A DNA stretch of 64,000 bases from Diprion similis (GCF_021155765.1 NC_060107.1:7736501-7800500); one strand, 5' to 3'; positions 1 to 11,631 are shown, counted from the first letter of the stretch. Program-made: numbers and translations. Notes: generated by a model from the sequence alone, not told the origin.

Positions 1-966
1 ATCAGAAAAAATGATGATGAAGACAATCGATTGATCATAAACTCGTTGCTAGTGAATATGAGCATGAATAACCGTGAAGAGGTTCAAAAAACAGAACATA
101 TCGCATCACGTAACGAAAATTATTGTGGAGAAAAACCATCGAGACATTCTAGTCAAAACAATGCAGTTTATTATAAAAGACAAGTGAATAATTCCAGCAC
201 CTACGCAAAGCAACAAACTCGTAAGTCGCCGATATATAGATATCAAAATCAAGGAGCAAGACGCCCAACAAGCCTACCAATACCTCACCCAATTTTAGGG
301 GCATCTGTCTACCGTCAGGACACGCGGGATAAAGTAATTAACATGGCCAATGAACGTGAAAAATTGAACCTCAATGGAAATTCTGAATCAAACAGGGATG
401 AGGTGTCATTAATCATGCCAAACCCGGTGGAAAGAATGATACAAAATTCAGGAATTTCACCTGTTTATAACAATAACTATCTTATCCAAAATCGACAGAA
501 CCGGATGTCAGAATCATGCAACAATGATGCTGATTTACCTTCTACAATGCCTACGACCTGCCATACACACCATCCTCCGGGCTTCAACAATGTCATCAAC
601 TGGCAACACAAGGTTAACATGATGAACCCTGACCAGTTGCCGATGAATTTTGACCCAAGGATCCAGGTAATGCAAAATCCAATTCCTGGTTCTTCTGACG
701 TTAGTTTTACTCAGTTTCAATCTAACATGATAAACCTGGGTAACACAACACCCTTGTACTCCATGCCGCCGCCTAATATGAACGCAAATGCAGGTCATAA
801 CGTTCAACACTTGCAGCAAAGCAACGCCGAGTTCAGAAGTAATGCTTATCATTTTGTCGAAATGAGACAATCTCGAGAATCGCAAGAAACTGCGAGACCA
901 TTATTGAATCATTATGTGCAGGCCGTAGGCAGGGGCCGTGGAAGATTAACAAAGAGAGAGTCGTAG
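1..966 (+). CDS. 3' coding exon of an unidentified disordered protein (partial, 5' end outside window)
   Basis: The frame is open from base 1 to the TAG at 964-966, about 320 codons, so this looks like a terminal coding exon entering from the left. The first Met codons inside it are probably not the start. The product is low in hydrophobic residues and rich in Asn, Ser, Met, Gln and Pro, with no membrane segment or catalytic motif I can recognise. It ends in a basic arginine-glycine tail (GRGRGRLTKRES), a kind of tail often found in RNA-associated or germline proteins; that role is inference only. The stretch around 540-800 has Pro/Met/Asn-rich runs such as YSMPPPNMNANAG. The length of the open frame and its distinctive composition argue for real coding. 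I could not name the family. It is convergent with the transporter on the other strand. Confidence 0.7.
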   Translation: MRKNDDEDNRLIINSLLVNMSMNNREEVQKTEHIASRNENYCGEKPSRHSSQNNAVYYKRQVNNSSTYAKQQTRKSPIYRYQNQGARRPTSLPIPHPILGASVYRQDTRDKVINMANEREKLNLNGNSESNRDEVSLIMPNPVERMIQNSGISPVYNNNYLIQNRQNRMSESCNNDADLPSTMPTTCHTHHPPGFNNVINWQHKVNMMNPDQLPMNFDPRIQVMQNPIPGSSDVSFTQFQSNMINLGNTTPLYSMPPPNMNANAGHNVQHLQQSNAEFRSNAYHFVEMRQSRESQETARPLLNHYVQAVGRGRGRLTKRES

Positions 967-1937
967 TGGACTGAAAATAGTGTAAGCAGAGATGATCTTT
1001 TGAAGGAATTTTTTTTTTTTTCGTACCTACGTTACGTTTGAAAAATTGCATTTATTTGTAAACAAAGCCCTGAGGTGAAAGAAAAAGACGTTCTAATCTG
1101 TTTAGAATTGTCAATTTTCAAGTTCCTTTGGCTATTTCTACGCAGTATAGTTTTATATCAATGTTGCCATTATATTTTTTTGTTTTTTTCTTTCAATAAC
1201 ACATATTATCTATAATTCGTTACCATTATCTAAGTCAAGAGACCGGTGATTATAAAGTATTTGTTTAACAATGTTTTTATATTTTTACTACTCGTTTTAA
1301 AGTGTATATTTTTGTTACTTACCTCAGTTGATTCTACCGCCAAAAGTTTAATTATTCTATATTTGACTAAGTTGTGATAAAAATGAAACAAAAATATATA
1401 TCTATATTAATCATAGGGTAAATCCAATTACAATTTTCAATGTTTTGTTTTGTGAGCACAACATAGCATTACATTCTTAGAGTCAGCTTGATTTATTAGC
1501 ACTTTTTTTTCTAAATTTCAATTTTTTCCCATAGTAAGTTCTAAACGTTTCATCAAGACTTTAATAATCTATCCCGATTTTCAACTACTTATTGATATCG
1601 TTCCTCATATTTCTTCGACCGTTTTTTTGTAAAGCGTGTTTTAAACATTCACAATCTTATAGTACCACACAAAGGTACTGTGTTGATTTCTAGTGAAACA
1701 AGCCTTTATAAAAGTAAAATATTTAACGATCTTAATGCTATCGCGAGTACCGCGCACAAAAAAATCTCAGATATTATAATGTTTAATTTTTCCGTTTAAT
1801 TTTTATTTTATATAACCACCTGTTATTGTATTATTTACATTTATCATCAATATTCCTATCGTTTATAAATTAGTATTACGTTATATAAAAAAAACTATAT
1901 AGTGATCAAAGCAACCATTATAAAAATTAATTTTTGT

Positions 1938-1943
1938 AATAAA
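1938..1943 (+). terminator. Candidate polyadenylation hexamer (AATAAA) for the upstream plus-strand gene
   Basis: A perfect AATAAA lies 972 bases past the stop at 966, in an AT-rich 3' UTR-like stretch. Hexamers are common by chance in DNA this AT-rich, so this is only a candidate. Confidence 0.3.
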
Positions 1944-2108
1944 AATATTTACTAATATATGTATGGTATATCGCACTATTTAGTACGCTTGCAGAACTTT
2001 ACGCAAACAAAAAATATCTACGTATTTCGTACTGCATATCAGGAACTTGACAAATCGCGTCTTATAATTAGTTTTCGAATATTCTTCTCTATCCTCAACA
2101 CATTGGGT

Positions 2109-2114
2109 TTTATT
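2109..2114 (-). terminator. Candidate polyadenylation hexamer (AATAAA) for the SLC26 gene
   Basis: The plus strand reads TTTATT, so AATAAA on the minus strand, about 220 bases past the transporter stop at 2337. Position and spacing fit a short 3' UTR, but chance matches are common here. Confidence 0.3.
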
Positions 2115-2336
2115 TTTTCCTTAAGTATAATGTATCAATATTTTTCACACGAATGCTTGCCTTGAAAGATTTGAACGGCACATAAACAAGTATTGATAAT
2201 CACATATACAGTTACTCTAGAACGTAAACTGTTTACTGTACACATATTCACTGGAGAAATTGTTTTTTTTTTCTTTGTTCTTTCATAAAACTGAATTGAA
2301 ATTCTCTCATCCGTTGAAATTTCGTGTCTAGTCTTA

Positions 2337-5300
2337 TCACAAATTCGTGCTAGCTCTATCGATATCTGCTGATCTTGCTTTTGTCGTTGAATTTGTCAAG
2401 TGATTCATTTCCAATCTCGTTTCACTTCCAAGCGGATTCGTGCTTTCGACTTGTCTAAGAATCGAAATTAACTCAGTTTCCGAATTTGCCCATAAAATCG
2501 GATCCTTTGAGATCGATTGTATACTCGCCAAAATTTCCGGTTTTGGATTCAGCATTACTAAGTTACAACCCTGTTTCGATAGGTCTGACAGGACCGAGTT
2601 TAATCCCTATAAAAAAAAAAGAAACGAAATTTATATTTGTCAATCCGTTATACATTATATTACACTCATTACACCAAAGTGCAGATGAATTTCTCAAAGT
2701 ACAAATCGTTGAGTACCTGAACCGCCGTGAAGTCTATCCTGTCTACGTGTTTGCAATCCAGGACAATGTTAGTATGTCGTTTCGAGGATTTTATGCTATT
2801 CTCATCCTGAGATAAGTTCTTCGTTAATTTTTCCCTCAAGTGATCAATGGCCGGGAAGAAAAGAGCTCCACCAGGTTGGATGGTAACATAAGCCGGCTCA
2901 GACTGCTGGATCACAATTAAGTATGCGTCAAATTTTTATTAATATTGGATTATCGGGACTCTCGATCGCTCCGTTTATCGATCACTTACATTTTTCTGCT
3001 CCACCGTGATGTGTGGTCTGGCGTTGAAGTAAATTAGAATTACGACATCGATCGCAACTCCGATTAGAATTCCTAGCTCGACACCAACGAATAAGCATGC
3101 GAGAAACGTGCCCAGTGCCGGGATCAAGTCTTTTTCTGTGATACGATTAACGAAACGTCTGTTTCAATATGTTGTAGACGAAAAGGAATCGTCAAGAAAA
3201 GAGTTCGTTATGGAAAGGAGTTTTCAAGGATGTAGACATACTCACTGCTGCACCTCCAGATCGGTTGTACTATACCAATGTCGACCATGAATATCACCGC
3301 ACAAATTACCACCGAACTCAACGTCGCTTTCGGAATGTAATAGAAGTACGGTGTCAGCAGACTTAACGCCAGAATAACCAAAACACCTGGAAAATATTAT
3401 TGCAAAAAGCACGAAACCACTTCGAATTATTATGTTGTATATCATTGATGCAATGACTGGTGTTACCTGACTTTTCAATGGAATAATTCACACTCAAGTA
3501 ACCGTGCAACGTAATAACGACTTTAAACCGTAATTGACAATTATGATCAACGCGAGATGAATGCATAGGCTAAAAGTATCGTATATACACTTCCTCATAA
3601 TCTAATTATCACTCTGGTGTGAAGCAAGTCATATCAGCTATCAGTATACCGGCGACCCTTGATGCTGATTACGACATTAAATTCGAGTCGACTATCCTTG
3701 AAAACGTGATCAAATCTCAATCGGATAATTATTTACCGAATTTGAGAGCGTCCCTCCTTAGGTAACAAACGATTTGATCAAAAAGCAAGCATTTCATTTA
3801 CGAAAGGTTGGACCTAAAAATGACTACTGCGTCAGGCTGGTCCGTATAGAATGTTTTAACAGGGTTCGTAAGTGGATGCAAGATAATTCGAGGCCGTGAC
3901 TCACCGGAGTACAATCCACCCAAGGGACTCCTGACGCCCGAAGCGTTGTTCACAGCACTTCGTGAGAAGGATCCAGTGACCGGTATCGAGCTGAAGAAAG
4001 AACCGACGACGTTGCAAACCCCCAAAGTAAACAGCTCTTGCGTCGCATCCAGGGCCTTGCCATGAGCTGTTGATCAGATGTATCACAAGTTACGATCCAC
4101 CGTGAAAATAGTAAGGTTTTTATTTTTTGCCACACTTATTAATGTCACAAATGTCTTTGACGTACAGAACGCTTTAGCGATGGCCACGTTTCCGATCACC
4201 GACACCAGCGGTACGACGATGATCCCAGTCCTCAGGGTTTGGCACATCTCGAGGAAGCTGACCGTATGGTTTCCGGAAACCATGGAAAACTGGGGCGGAC
4301 CAACCGTGGGCAGACCAGCCCGTATGTGGCCCGTCAATTTGAAGGGTACAACCGAGTATATCTCGAACAGGTATCCAGCCACAGCGCACGAAACGACAAC
4401 CAAAGCGTTCCTCGCCGTTCCAACGAACCACAGGCACTTGGTAACGTGTTGATTGGTAGACTTGCATTCTTTGATTCGCTGGAATAGATTCATGGGGACA
4501 AAAGTTTTGGAAGTATGTTCGCAGAGTCTTGGTCTTGGATTCGAGCGACTTGAAGGCACGCTCACCTTGAGCACCAGCAGCACGGTGATGCAGCAGCAGG
4601 AAAGGATCAGATCGGGAATTCGGACCGCGTGAATCGACTCGTAGAGGCCCTTCCAAATCTCTACGAAACCCTCCCCGTGGGCGGACACCCCGAGGAGACC
4701 CTTGATCTGGCTGCAGGCGATTATCAGACTGGCCGCGGACGTGAAACCGGATACCACCGGCGCCGAGACAAGCTCCACCAGGAAGCCGAGCCGCAGAATG
4801 CCGAGAAGCAAGGTCATGCATCCCGAGAGAAAGCAGAGAAGTACAGCGAGTTCAGGGTGTCCTCTGTAAATCGAAAAAGGTACAGTCTGGGTAGGCAGTA
4901 AAACACGGATTGATTTTGTAAGTATATGATAATTGTTTCACAGATTTGATAGACCGTGTAACCCTGGTTTATTTACTTTGGAAATTGTTTCCGGAAATAT
5001 TTGCGCAAAGTGTAATTTTGTTAAGAAGAAACTCGTTTCCACTTCAACACCAGGAATGAATTGTTTATCTTTGAGTCATGTTCACCTTATGATGCGTATG
5101 TGTTACGACACGTAACGGGCTTATAATCAGCAATCAGCTCGCATGTGGCAATGTTCAACACATAACTTTGTATACAAACATATAAAACTTAGTTATTAAT
5201 GTCACGCAAGTACGGAACGGAGGGTAAACGCATAAATTATCAATTTGCTTATCGCTTACTTTGCGTATGTGAAGGTGAGCAGGGATATCAGAGCCGTTGG

Positions 5301-5892
5301 TCCGATGTTTACTTCTTTACACGTACCGAGAACGATGTAAACCAAACTTCCAGCGAACGCACTGTACAGTCCAAACTGCGGTCCTAGACCAGCCAGAGCC
5401 GCGTAGGCGATTGCCTGTTTCAGGTAAAAAATATATCTTTATGCACAGCAATTGAGTAATAGATGCATAATGGGATGAAGGTCCCATAAGAAGTGCAGAA
5501 TGAATACAATACAAGAGTTAGTAGCATAGTTGGTAAGATTACAGAATATATTAGATAAACTGAAAAATTAGTGTAGATTAGAAGTGGATCAAGTTAGAGT
5601 CTCGCTCTGGAAAAGCGCAACTGGAAAAAAGGAAGGAGAAAAGACGTGGATTGAACGGTTGATCGTGTTTCACGTAACGCGACGTTCCGACGACACTGAC
5701 TTACGGCAATTGAGGATTATTGCAATTCATTCGATGAATTACGTTGCTTTTTCTCACCTGAGGAATCAGAGTAAGACCGACTGTGATGCCGGCCACAAGG
5801 TCACTCAGGGCATCACCAGGTGTGTAAACCGGCAGCCACACCGTTATCGGCAATCTTCGCTTTGCCAATTCCAAAAAGTTTATCTTTACCAT
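2337..5892 (-). CDS. SLC26/SulP anion transporter, SLC26A11-like (sodium-independent sulfate anion transporter)
   Basis: Nine coding exons: 5892-5758, 5414-5260, 4863-4566, 4478-4166, 4066-3905, 3386-3246, 3135-2990, 2902-2717, 2606-2337. All junctions are GT-AG and the phases close, giving 1806 nt and 601 residues, close to human SLC26A11 (about 606). The SLC26 hallmarks are all present: AIAYAALAGLGPQ then GLYSAF, followed by KEVNIGPTALIS in exon 2; ARNALVVV in exon 4; and PVTGSFSRSAVNNASGVRSP in exon 5. The membrane domain fills about residues 1-440, followed by a C-terminal STAS domain. The family exchanges sulfate, chloride, bicarbonate or oxalate across membranes; the true substrate cannot be read from the sequence. 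The start is the ATG at 5892-5890, giving MVKINFLELAKRRLPI, directly after a splice acceptor, so an upstream 5' UTR exon is likely. The family assignment is firm; the orthologue is less so. Confidence 0.93.
2400..2902 (-). other. STAS domain of the SLC26 transporter (last two coding exons)
   Basis: The last two exons encode about residues 451-601. The STAS pattern is clear: GGALFFPAIDHLR at the first strand, VLDCKHVDRIDFTAVQ around the conserved Asp and following helix, then GLNSVLSDLSKQG and NLVMLNPKPEIL. STAS domains in SLC26 proteins take part in folding, trafficking and protein contacts. The intron between the exons falls just after DFTAVQ. After about residue 560 the tail is Ser/Thr/Asn-rich and looks disordered. 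Confidence 0.85.
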
Positions 5893-5898
5893 TTTCTG
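5893..5898 (-). other. Splice acceptor just upstream of the SLC26 start codon
   Basis: On the minus strand a pyrimidine-rich tract (TTTTTCCTCTTTTTCCC) runs into CAG at 5898-5896, and the ATG follows three bases into the exon. This indicates at least one separate non-coding 5' exon further upstream. Donor-like GTGAGT sites on the same strand lie near 9394-9389, 8984-8979 and 8648, but I cannot say which is used. Confidence 0.6.
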
Positions 5899-8800
5899 TT
5901 ATCGGGAAAAAGAGGAAAAAATCATGATCATTAGTTCATTTAGCAAGTGATGATAGATATCGGGAGCAGAGATTTGATATTCGACTTTCTTTTTTTTTTT
6001 TAATTTTAGGGATCCGTGCCTCAAAGGAAACAAACGGAACCCTTATGGGATCACTTCGTTGTCCGTCTGTAAAGACCATTTTTTTTTACTCTCACTTATA
6101 CTCGTCGTTTTTCACGTGAGCAATTGTTAGCTCAACGCGGCTTGTGCCGATCCGATTCGAACAATCGTGTACCTACGTACACACTTTATAGTCGTCTAAC
6201 CTTGGCGTGTCTTGACGATTTTTTTCACGTATCGACGGATATAAAAGACCCAGTTCCTAGTCTAGTTTCACGCTTGAAGCAACCTGATTATAGAGTCACA
6301 CGTAGGAAACGTGTAACGAAGTTTTTTTATACCTTGGTTTTTTAAATATTAATTGCCAGATTCCGTGACTTTGCAATAAATTTTACATGTGTCAAATTAG
6401 TTTGACCGATATTCAAAGCTTCGTTGAGATTCGTTGCATACGAAGCATTATTTGCTCCGTCTTATTCGCAATCAATCCACGATTGTAGTCAGGACGTTAT
6501 TAATTATTCAATTTAATCATCCCTAATCCCATGACTGTGTTATCAGTTCTAATTCACCCTCGTGTTCAATATTGTTCGATATTTTCGCATCTAGACCGAG
6601 TAAACTTGTTCTCCTCGACGATGAAACTAGAGGCTAATAATTATTCGTAAAATACCAAACTCTTTCCAATCTAAAATGCTGCAGAAATACCAATGAAAGA
6701 ATCGTTAACCCGAGCCAAAAAAAAAAACCGCCTTAAGGCCCATTATATGTATTACGGTATGCAATAACGTGGCGATTGGTCCGAGATCAAAAATCTGTAC
6801 TGCGAATAGATTCGCTACTACTATTCGATACGTGAATTGCGCAAAATTAAGGTAGAAAAAACACCGTCCCAGATTACGAAGCAGAATGTTATTCTCATTA
6901 AGGTGGATAGTTTAATAAACTAAAATAGCAAGTCACGTGTTCAATTAAACAACTTTTTTTTTTATTCAAAAATATTGCTTATCCGATAGTTCCACATACC
7001 CAATCGGATCTTAATGTTTTTACCCCTTCGCTTGAGAACACTACACTATTTCACATCACTGACTATTTTTGTACAGCGGATGTGATTTTCATTATCCGTC
7101 TAACGCTGGTCTCGTAGAAATAATTTTGTTAAACGTTTTTCTTTTTCTCAACGAGAAGTAAATCCCATGTACCACCTCGACCATCGCGATCTGTAATGAG
7201 CATGTGATGTGAGCCACACACGTTGTGCGTCATAACACGAACATTCCGACAACGCGTGCATTGTATCACTATATAGCATCCCTCACACCTCGCGTCGCAA
7301 ACAATTTCTTCGAAAACAACTAATAATCATTCAAAGTTTTCCTCGAGCTTCGTTATGTTCGTTCGATAGAGGAGTAGTCGCCTTGTGTTTCTCTCTCCAC
7401 GCAACAGACTGAGAGAGGACTTTTGTAACTCGATGTTTTTCCAACACCCCGTTTGCGCTTGTATAATCAGGCGTTCGCGTCTTTCGAGGTGATCGAAAAA
7501 ACAAGATTATATACAAGCGCTCGATTCGCCCGTAATTATTTTGTCTTCATTATCGCGTTGTCAGTTCATTTTTCCACTACTCTTCTCCACTTTCTTTCGC
7601 TTTCTCTGTTTCTGCGTTATTATATACAACTTCATCCGTATTACTTTCCTCGATTTTACTCTCTGCTCTCAGCTTCCATATGAATCTAGTTGCGCAATCG
7701 GTATGCGCAACAATGCAAAACATAGAGGAATGAATGTATTCTGTGTAATGCTCGAAAGTGCAGACCACCGTATAATGACCTACTGCATCCCGTGTCCCAC
7801 TTTACCAAAGTCACCATCGGTCAGGTGCACTTTTCGCGCTACATACGTTTTAGCCAGTCTTCTGCTTCGAGCAGTTCTCACGAAGGTGTAATTCTGCAGT
7901 GCAACTCGAAGGTCGCCCTACGAAAAAAAAAATCGATTTTCGTATTAACTAAAATATTTAACAAATACATGCCTAATAAACCCATAAAAATTTTGAATCT
8001 TTTCCTGCATGATAAAAAAGTTGACTAAAATTTTGAGAATTTTTCGCCAATTTTCAACACGTTTCAAATACCGAAGCACGGTTTATAAACAAAAACGTAC
8101 ATGTTTTCAACTCTCAGTTCGGTGAAGGTTTTTTTACTTGTTCTTTTTTTTCAATTAATAATGTCAAAGAGCGGAAAACCCGTTTTTTTTTTTTTTTTTT
8201 TTCTTTTAGGCATTCGCTTCTAGAATTGAAATACATTCAAAATGAGCTTCCTTTTGTCGCGATCGGGAAATTTTTAACCGAGAAATCTGTATCTCTAGGC
8301 AACATACACCTCCCGTGATACGTTTAAAACTATTCGCCAATGCGCGTATGGTGAGAAACGATTCCGTGAAAGTATTACATAATTGATAATCATTTCGCTG
8401 TAAGCTCTTTTGCCAATTGAAGCCTTTTGGCCGTTCGAAATGAACTCTTGAATGGATTTGAAAGCGGGTTCAATTCTCGTGCGAATTGGCACTGATTCGT
8501 CAATCTCGTTGCTACAATGAAGTCCTGCAATGTCAATGCCGTGATTTGCTGCACCGTTATACAATATTTTCCAAACATTTCGAAGACGCAAAGAAATAAA
8601 GGACCGAATGGTGTAGCATCTGGTGGTAATAAATTGATTGATTAACTCACCGTCGGTGAAAAATAGTAGAAACAAATTTATTGAGACAAAAATATTTTTA
8701 ACAAACTCGATTTAATTGCTTTCGCTAAAATACAAACTTGCGTATTCGCAGCATATTTTTTCCGCTTACAATCCTTATACCGCATGTCGTCATGTGCAAT

Positions 8801-9454
8801 TGTGATTTCAAGTCAGACATTTCGCTCTATACGCGTAGATTTTTACGCTCTCATATATGTATACATAAGTGCAACGTCCGCGGAGAAATAATTCGACGTC
8901 TCGATAATAGAATCTGCATCATTTGTTCCTTACACGTTACACGTGACACGAGGCCTGTATTTAAAAAATAAGTATTACTCACCATTTGAATATGAAAAGT
9001 ACTTCAGCGCGACGCGCGTGTTAGAATAAAGACAAAAACCAACACACATAAGTGCACAGATAACCGATACACAGAATTACTTCCTCGGTTCTATTACACT
9101 TGATGATCGAACGGTTCGTATTGATGATTCGAAGGTACTCGGTGTACCATGCTAATCAGTACTCCAGGTACTGTACTGTAATTACCAGGGTTGATATAAT
9201 TGACACTTTAACAATGATGAGTTTGCTCGATTGTAAGTCTATGACAAAATTTTTACAGCCTATTTCTTGGCTCACTCGGGTAAAAGAAGAGGGAAAACAC
9301 TATTAGACCAAAAAGTTATTCCAAGGTGGTATAAAGGAAGCGACGACTTTGTCGCACGAAACCAATCACTCGTTCATTCTCGAACGGACTCACCTGCGTT
9401 ACATAGCCGGCAAAGTTGCGGAACCGATTCTTGAATCTTTGTGCGGCAAATGGA

Positions 9455-9464
9455 GCGCATGCGC
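9455..9464. promoter_or_regulatory. NRF1-like palindrome GCGCATGCGC, possible promoter element
   Basis: A perfect GCGCATGCGC sits in the most GC-rich part of the region upstream of the transporter, about 60 bases upstream (minus-strand sense) of a strong donor-like site. NRF1-type palindromes are typical of proximal promoters in animals, including insects. No TATA box is evident. Assignment to the transporter is inferred from position only. Confidence 0.35.
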
Positions 9465-9581
9465 AAAACGAGCCTCCGCATCGTTCGTGTGTATGTACTA
9501 CACAACACCTACGTGTATCCCTGTTAAAGCGAACTCTACTGTTCTTTGCAATTGGTCCGACAAATTGATCTTTTCATTCGC

Positions 9582-9613
9582 GATGATGATGATGCTGCTG
9601 CTGCTGCTGCTGC
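9582..9613. repeat. Compound trinucleotide repeat (GAT)n(GCT)n
   Basis: Four GAT units run directly into about six GCT units. In the minus-strand frame it would read as Ser and Ile runs, but I do not regard that frame as coding. The repeat is probably a microsatellite in a 5' UTR or promoter. Confidence 0.8.
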
Positions 9614-10485
9614 AGCATCCTTCTGCTCTCCGTGGCTCCTTGACAGCCGGATGCTGTGCTTCATTGCGTCGCCGCCACACGTGGTTCAACGACGTCTCGC
9701 CCCCTCATCTCGCCAAACTCGTTCAATGCACCGAGAAAATGTTGGAAGAAAATAAAAGACGGTTACATTCGATACGTTAATTGGTTACTATAGTTCGCTT
9801 TTCTTGCCTCGACATCGATTTATGGTAGTCTGCCTCATACTCTCGTTTTTTTAGACGATATTCCAAAATTCTTTTACTCGATTTAAGTGAAATACTAGTA
9901 CAACTGGACCATATGGACGCAGGATGGGAACACATCTGGAAAATCTGGAATTGGGGATTTTTAATTTGATTATGGAACAAACTGGACACATCAGTTTTCT
10001 AACGTGCGAATTAGAAACGATTTTTTCAGATAACAGGCTTACCTTTTTTCGTCGAGAAAACAAATTGGCTTGAGCAGACTTTTTTGTGCATTACATTTTT
10101 CGTTAATTTGAATTTGAATTCGAATTGAACGATCCAGATTTTAGTAAATAACTAGAACTGGGAAAATGTCAGAGTAGACTAGGTTTTGTGTCCTGGGAAA
10201 GCTGGAAATGTCATGGAATTATTGTTTAAAAAATTTGCAGCCACCCTGTACACTTACGATATAGATATATATAAATATATATCTAATTGTAAGACTCTAA
10301 TTTTGCTGGAATTATCAAACCCTTCGCCATTAGTAAAAATTGAAAATATCGCAAACCGGGATACGAAGTGTACTTGTACAGTCACCGTGGATAGATATTT
10401 ACAGCAAATGATTATACAGTTTAACAAGTTGATTGATGAGGATATTATACCAACACCTACTGGTTCCTTGATCTGGATTATTACT

Positions 10486-10516
10486 CGTGCAGCAGCAGCA
10501 GCAGTAGTAGCAGCAG
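10486..10516. repeat. Short GCA/GTA trinucleotide repeat
   Basis: Runs of GCA with interspersed GTA units (GCAGCAGCAGCAGCAGTAGTAGCAGCAG) occur in otherwise AT-rich DNA. They create the poly-Ala run that makes the local open frame look protein-like. Confidence 0.7.
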
Positions 10517-11187
10517 TTGCTGTAAGAACAACTGTAGAGTACCTTACTTAAATTTTTATCTCGCCTGTATTCACGACGTGGTCAATAGCACGTGAAGGTT
10601 ATGATAATTATATCCATACGTAGATATGTACGATAAAAAATTTTATATAACGATCCGTGCATGGCACAAAGAGTCCGTACTTTTCTGTCTTTATATTATT
10701 TATATTATTAATTTTTACCTTATCGGCAAAGTTTTTTCTTTCCTTTTTTCCACCGAATCTTGTATACAATTAGAATTAAACGTAACTTTCCAACTTCTTC
10801 ATTTCGTCGTTTCAATTCAATCGTGTAATATATAGCTAATAAAAAGCGAACGTAATCGCTACTCATGCTCGTCATTTCCTGCTGCGAATTCGGAGCCCTG
10901 AAAGACTGCCGGCTGCTATTCGATGTAGGTTGTTAATCGGGATTAGGCTTTACCGGATCAAGTTGGATTCAGCCTGATCTCTTCACGCTGTATTAAGTGC
11001 AGTCTTGAGCCCGTGGAAAGTGGTGGTAAAAGTAATCACGAGGAAGAGGAAACGCGTCTAGAATCAACGAAAATATTTTACTCGTCGTATAGAGAAACGA
11101 TATTCTTCCTGAAACTTGTCGTGAAACTGACGGTAGTGAAACACTGAAACGTACAGTGAAACTTCATCAAGTCAATTTTTACAGCTT

Positions 11188-11271
11188 TTAAGGAGGGGAC
11201 TACAGTCAAATTTTGATAATAGTGAGTTTTTGATTTTAAAAACGACGAAAAAAGATGTGATGAAAAATTCC
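11188..11271 (+). repeat. Dispersed repeat family 1, copy A
   Basis: About 85 bases are shared with the second copy at 50545-50629. Both begin with TTTAAGGAGG, pass through a GAGTTTTT stretch, and end in an identical 24-base block (11248-11271 here, 50606-50629 there). This looks like a fragment of an interspersed element. It lies just downstream of the cyclase gene, in or near its 3' UTR. Confidence 0.65.
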
Positions 11272-11357
11272 AAAAACCAAAGAAACAACATCTTTTGTCT
11301 TAATGGAAAGAATTAACGATCACAAGTGCATATATACGGCAGGTTTAAAAAATACGT

Positions 11358-11363
11358 TTTATT
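11358..11363 (-). terminator. Candidate polyadenylation hexamer (AATAAA) for the guanylyl cyclase gene
   Basis: TTTATT on the plus strand is AATAAA on the minus strand, about 270 bases beyond the stop at 11632. Spacing is plausible for a short 3' UTR. Confidence 0.3.
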
Positions 11364-11578
11364 AAATTACAACCGATCAACGTTAATCTGTATATAATAT
11401 ATATATGTATATATGTTTGTATATATAGCAATCAATATACTTTAGTGACTTACGTATTAAACAGGTACGAAATATCGACATTCAGTATACATGTATACTT
11501 GTATTATGTTACATGTAGGTGTATATATACACAGAATACATTTAAAAATGATTGTATAAAACATCTTTGGAAAAAAAA

Positions 11579-11600
11579 AGAGAGAGAGAGAGAGAGAGAA
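11579..11600. repeat. (AG)n microsatellite
   Basis: About ten uninterrupted AG units directly downstream of the cyclase stop, hence in its 3' UTR. Confidence 0.85.
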
Positions 11601-11631
11601 AAGAAACTGCTTGGATCCCTCGAGACGCGCA

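Larger units (their letters stand above)
967..2336. other. AT-rich convergent intergenic region / two 3' UTRs
   Basis: This stretch separates the plus-strand gene ending at 966 from the minus-strand transporter whose stop is at 2337. It is very AT-rich, with many T and A runs, and shows no coding exon. It probably holds the 3' UTRs of both genes, since a polyadenylation hexamer is present for each direction. The small open frame at 1959-2165 looks like chance. Confidence 0.6.
5899..11357. other. Intergenic region between the SLC26 5' end and the guanylyl cyclase 3' end
   Basis: No coding exon can be supported here. The DNA is AT-rich with many homopolymer T runs (for example 8181-8201). It probably contains the transporter's promoter and non-coding 5' exon(s), and, at its right end, the 3' UTR of the cyclase. 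The stretch near 9350-9780 is more GC-rich and has a donor-like CAG|GTGAGT on the minus strand and an NRF1-like palindrome, so it is the best promoter or first-exon candidate. Confidence 0.5.

Noticed and set aside
4174..4821. 215-codon open frame overlapping the transporter exons
   Set aside because: It is a shadow in another frame; the true frame carries SLC26 motifs.
9349..9780. 143-codon plus-strand open frame
   Set aside because: Contains a Met/Leu run made by a trinucleotide repeat, has no recognisable motif, and overlaps a minus-strand promoter candidate.
10186..10551. 121-codon plus-strand open frame ending in a poly-Ala run
   Set aside because: The Ala run comes from a GCA microsatellite; the rest has no motif and AT-driven composition.
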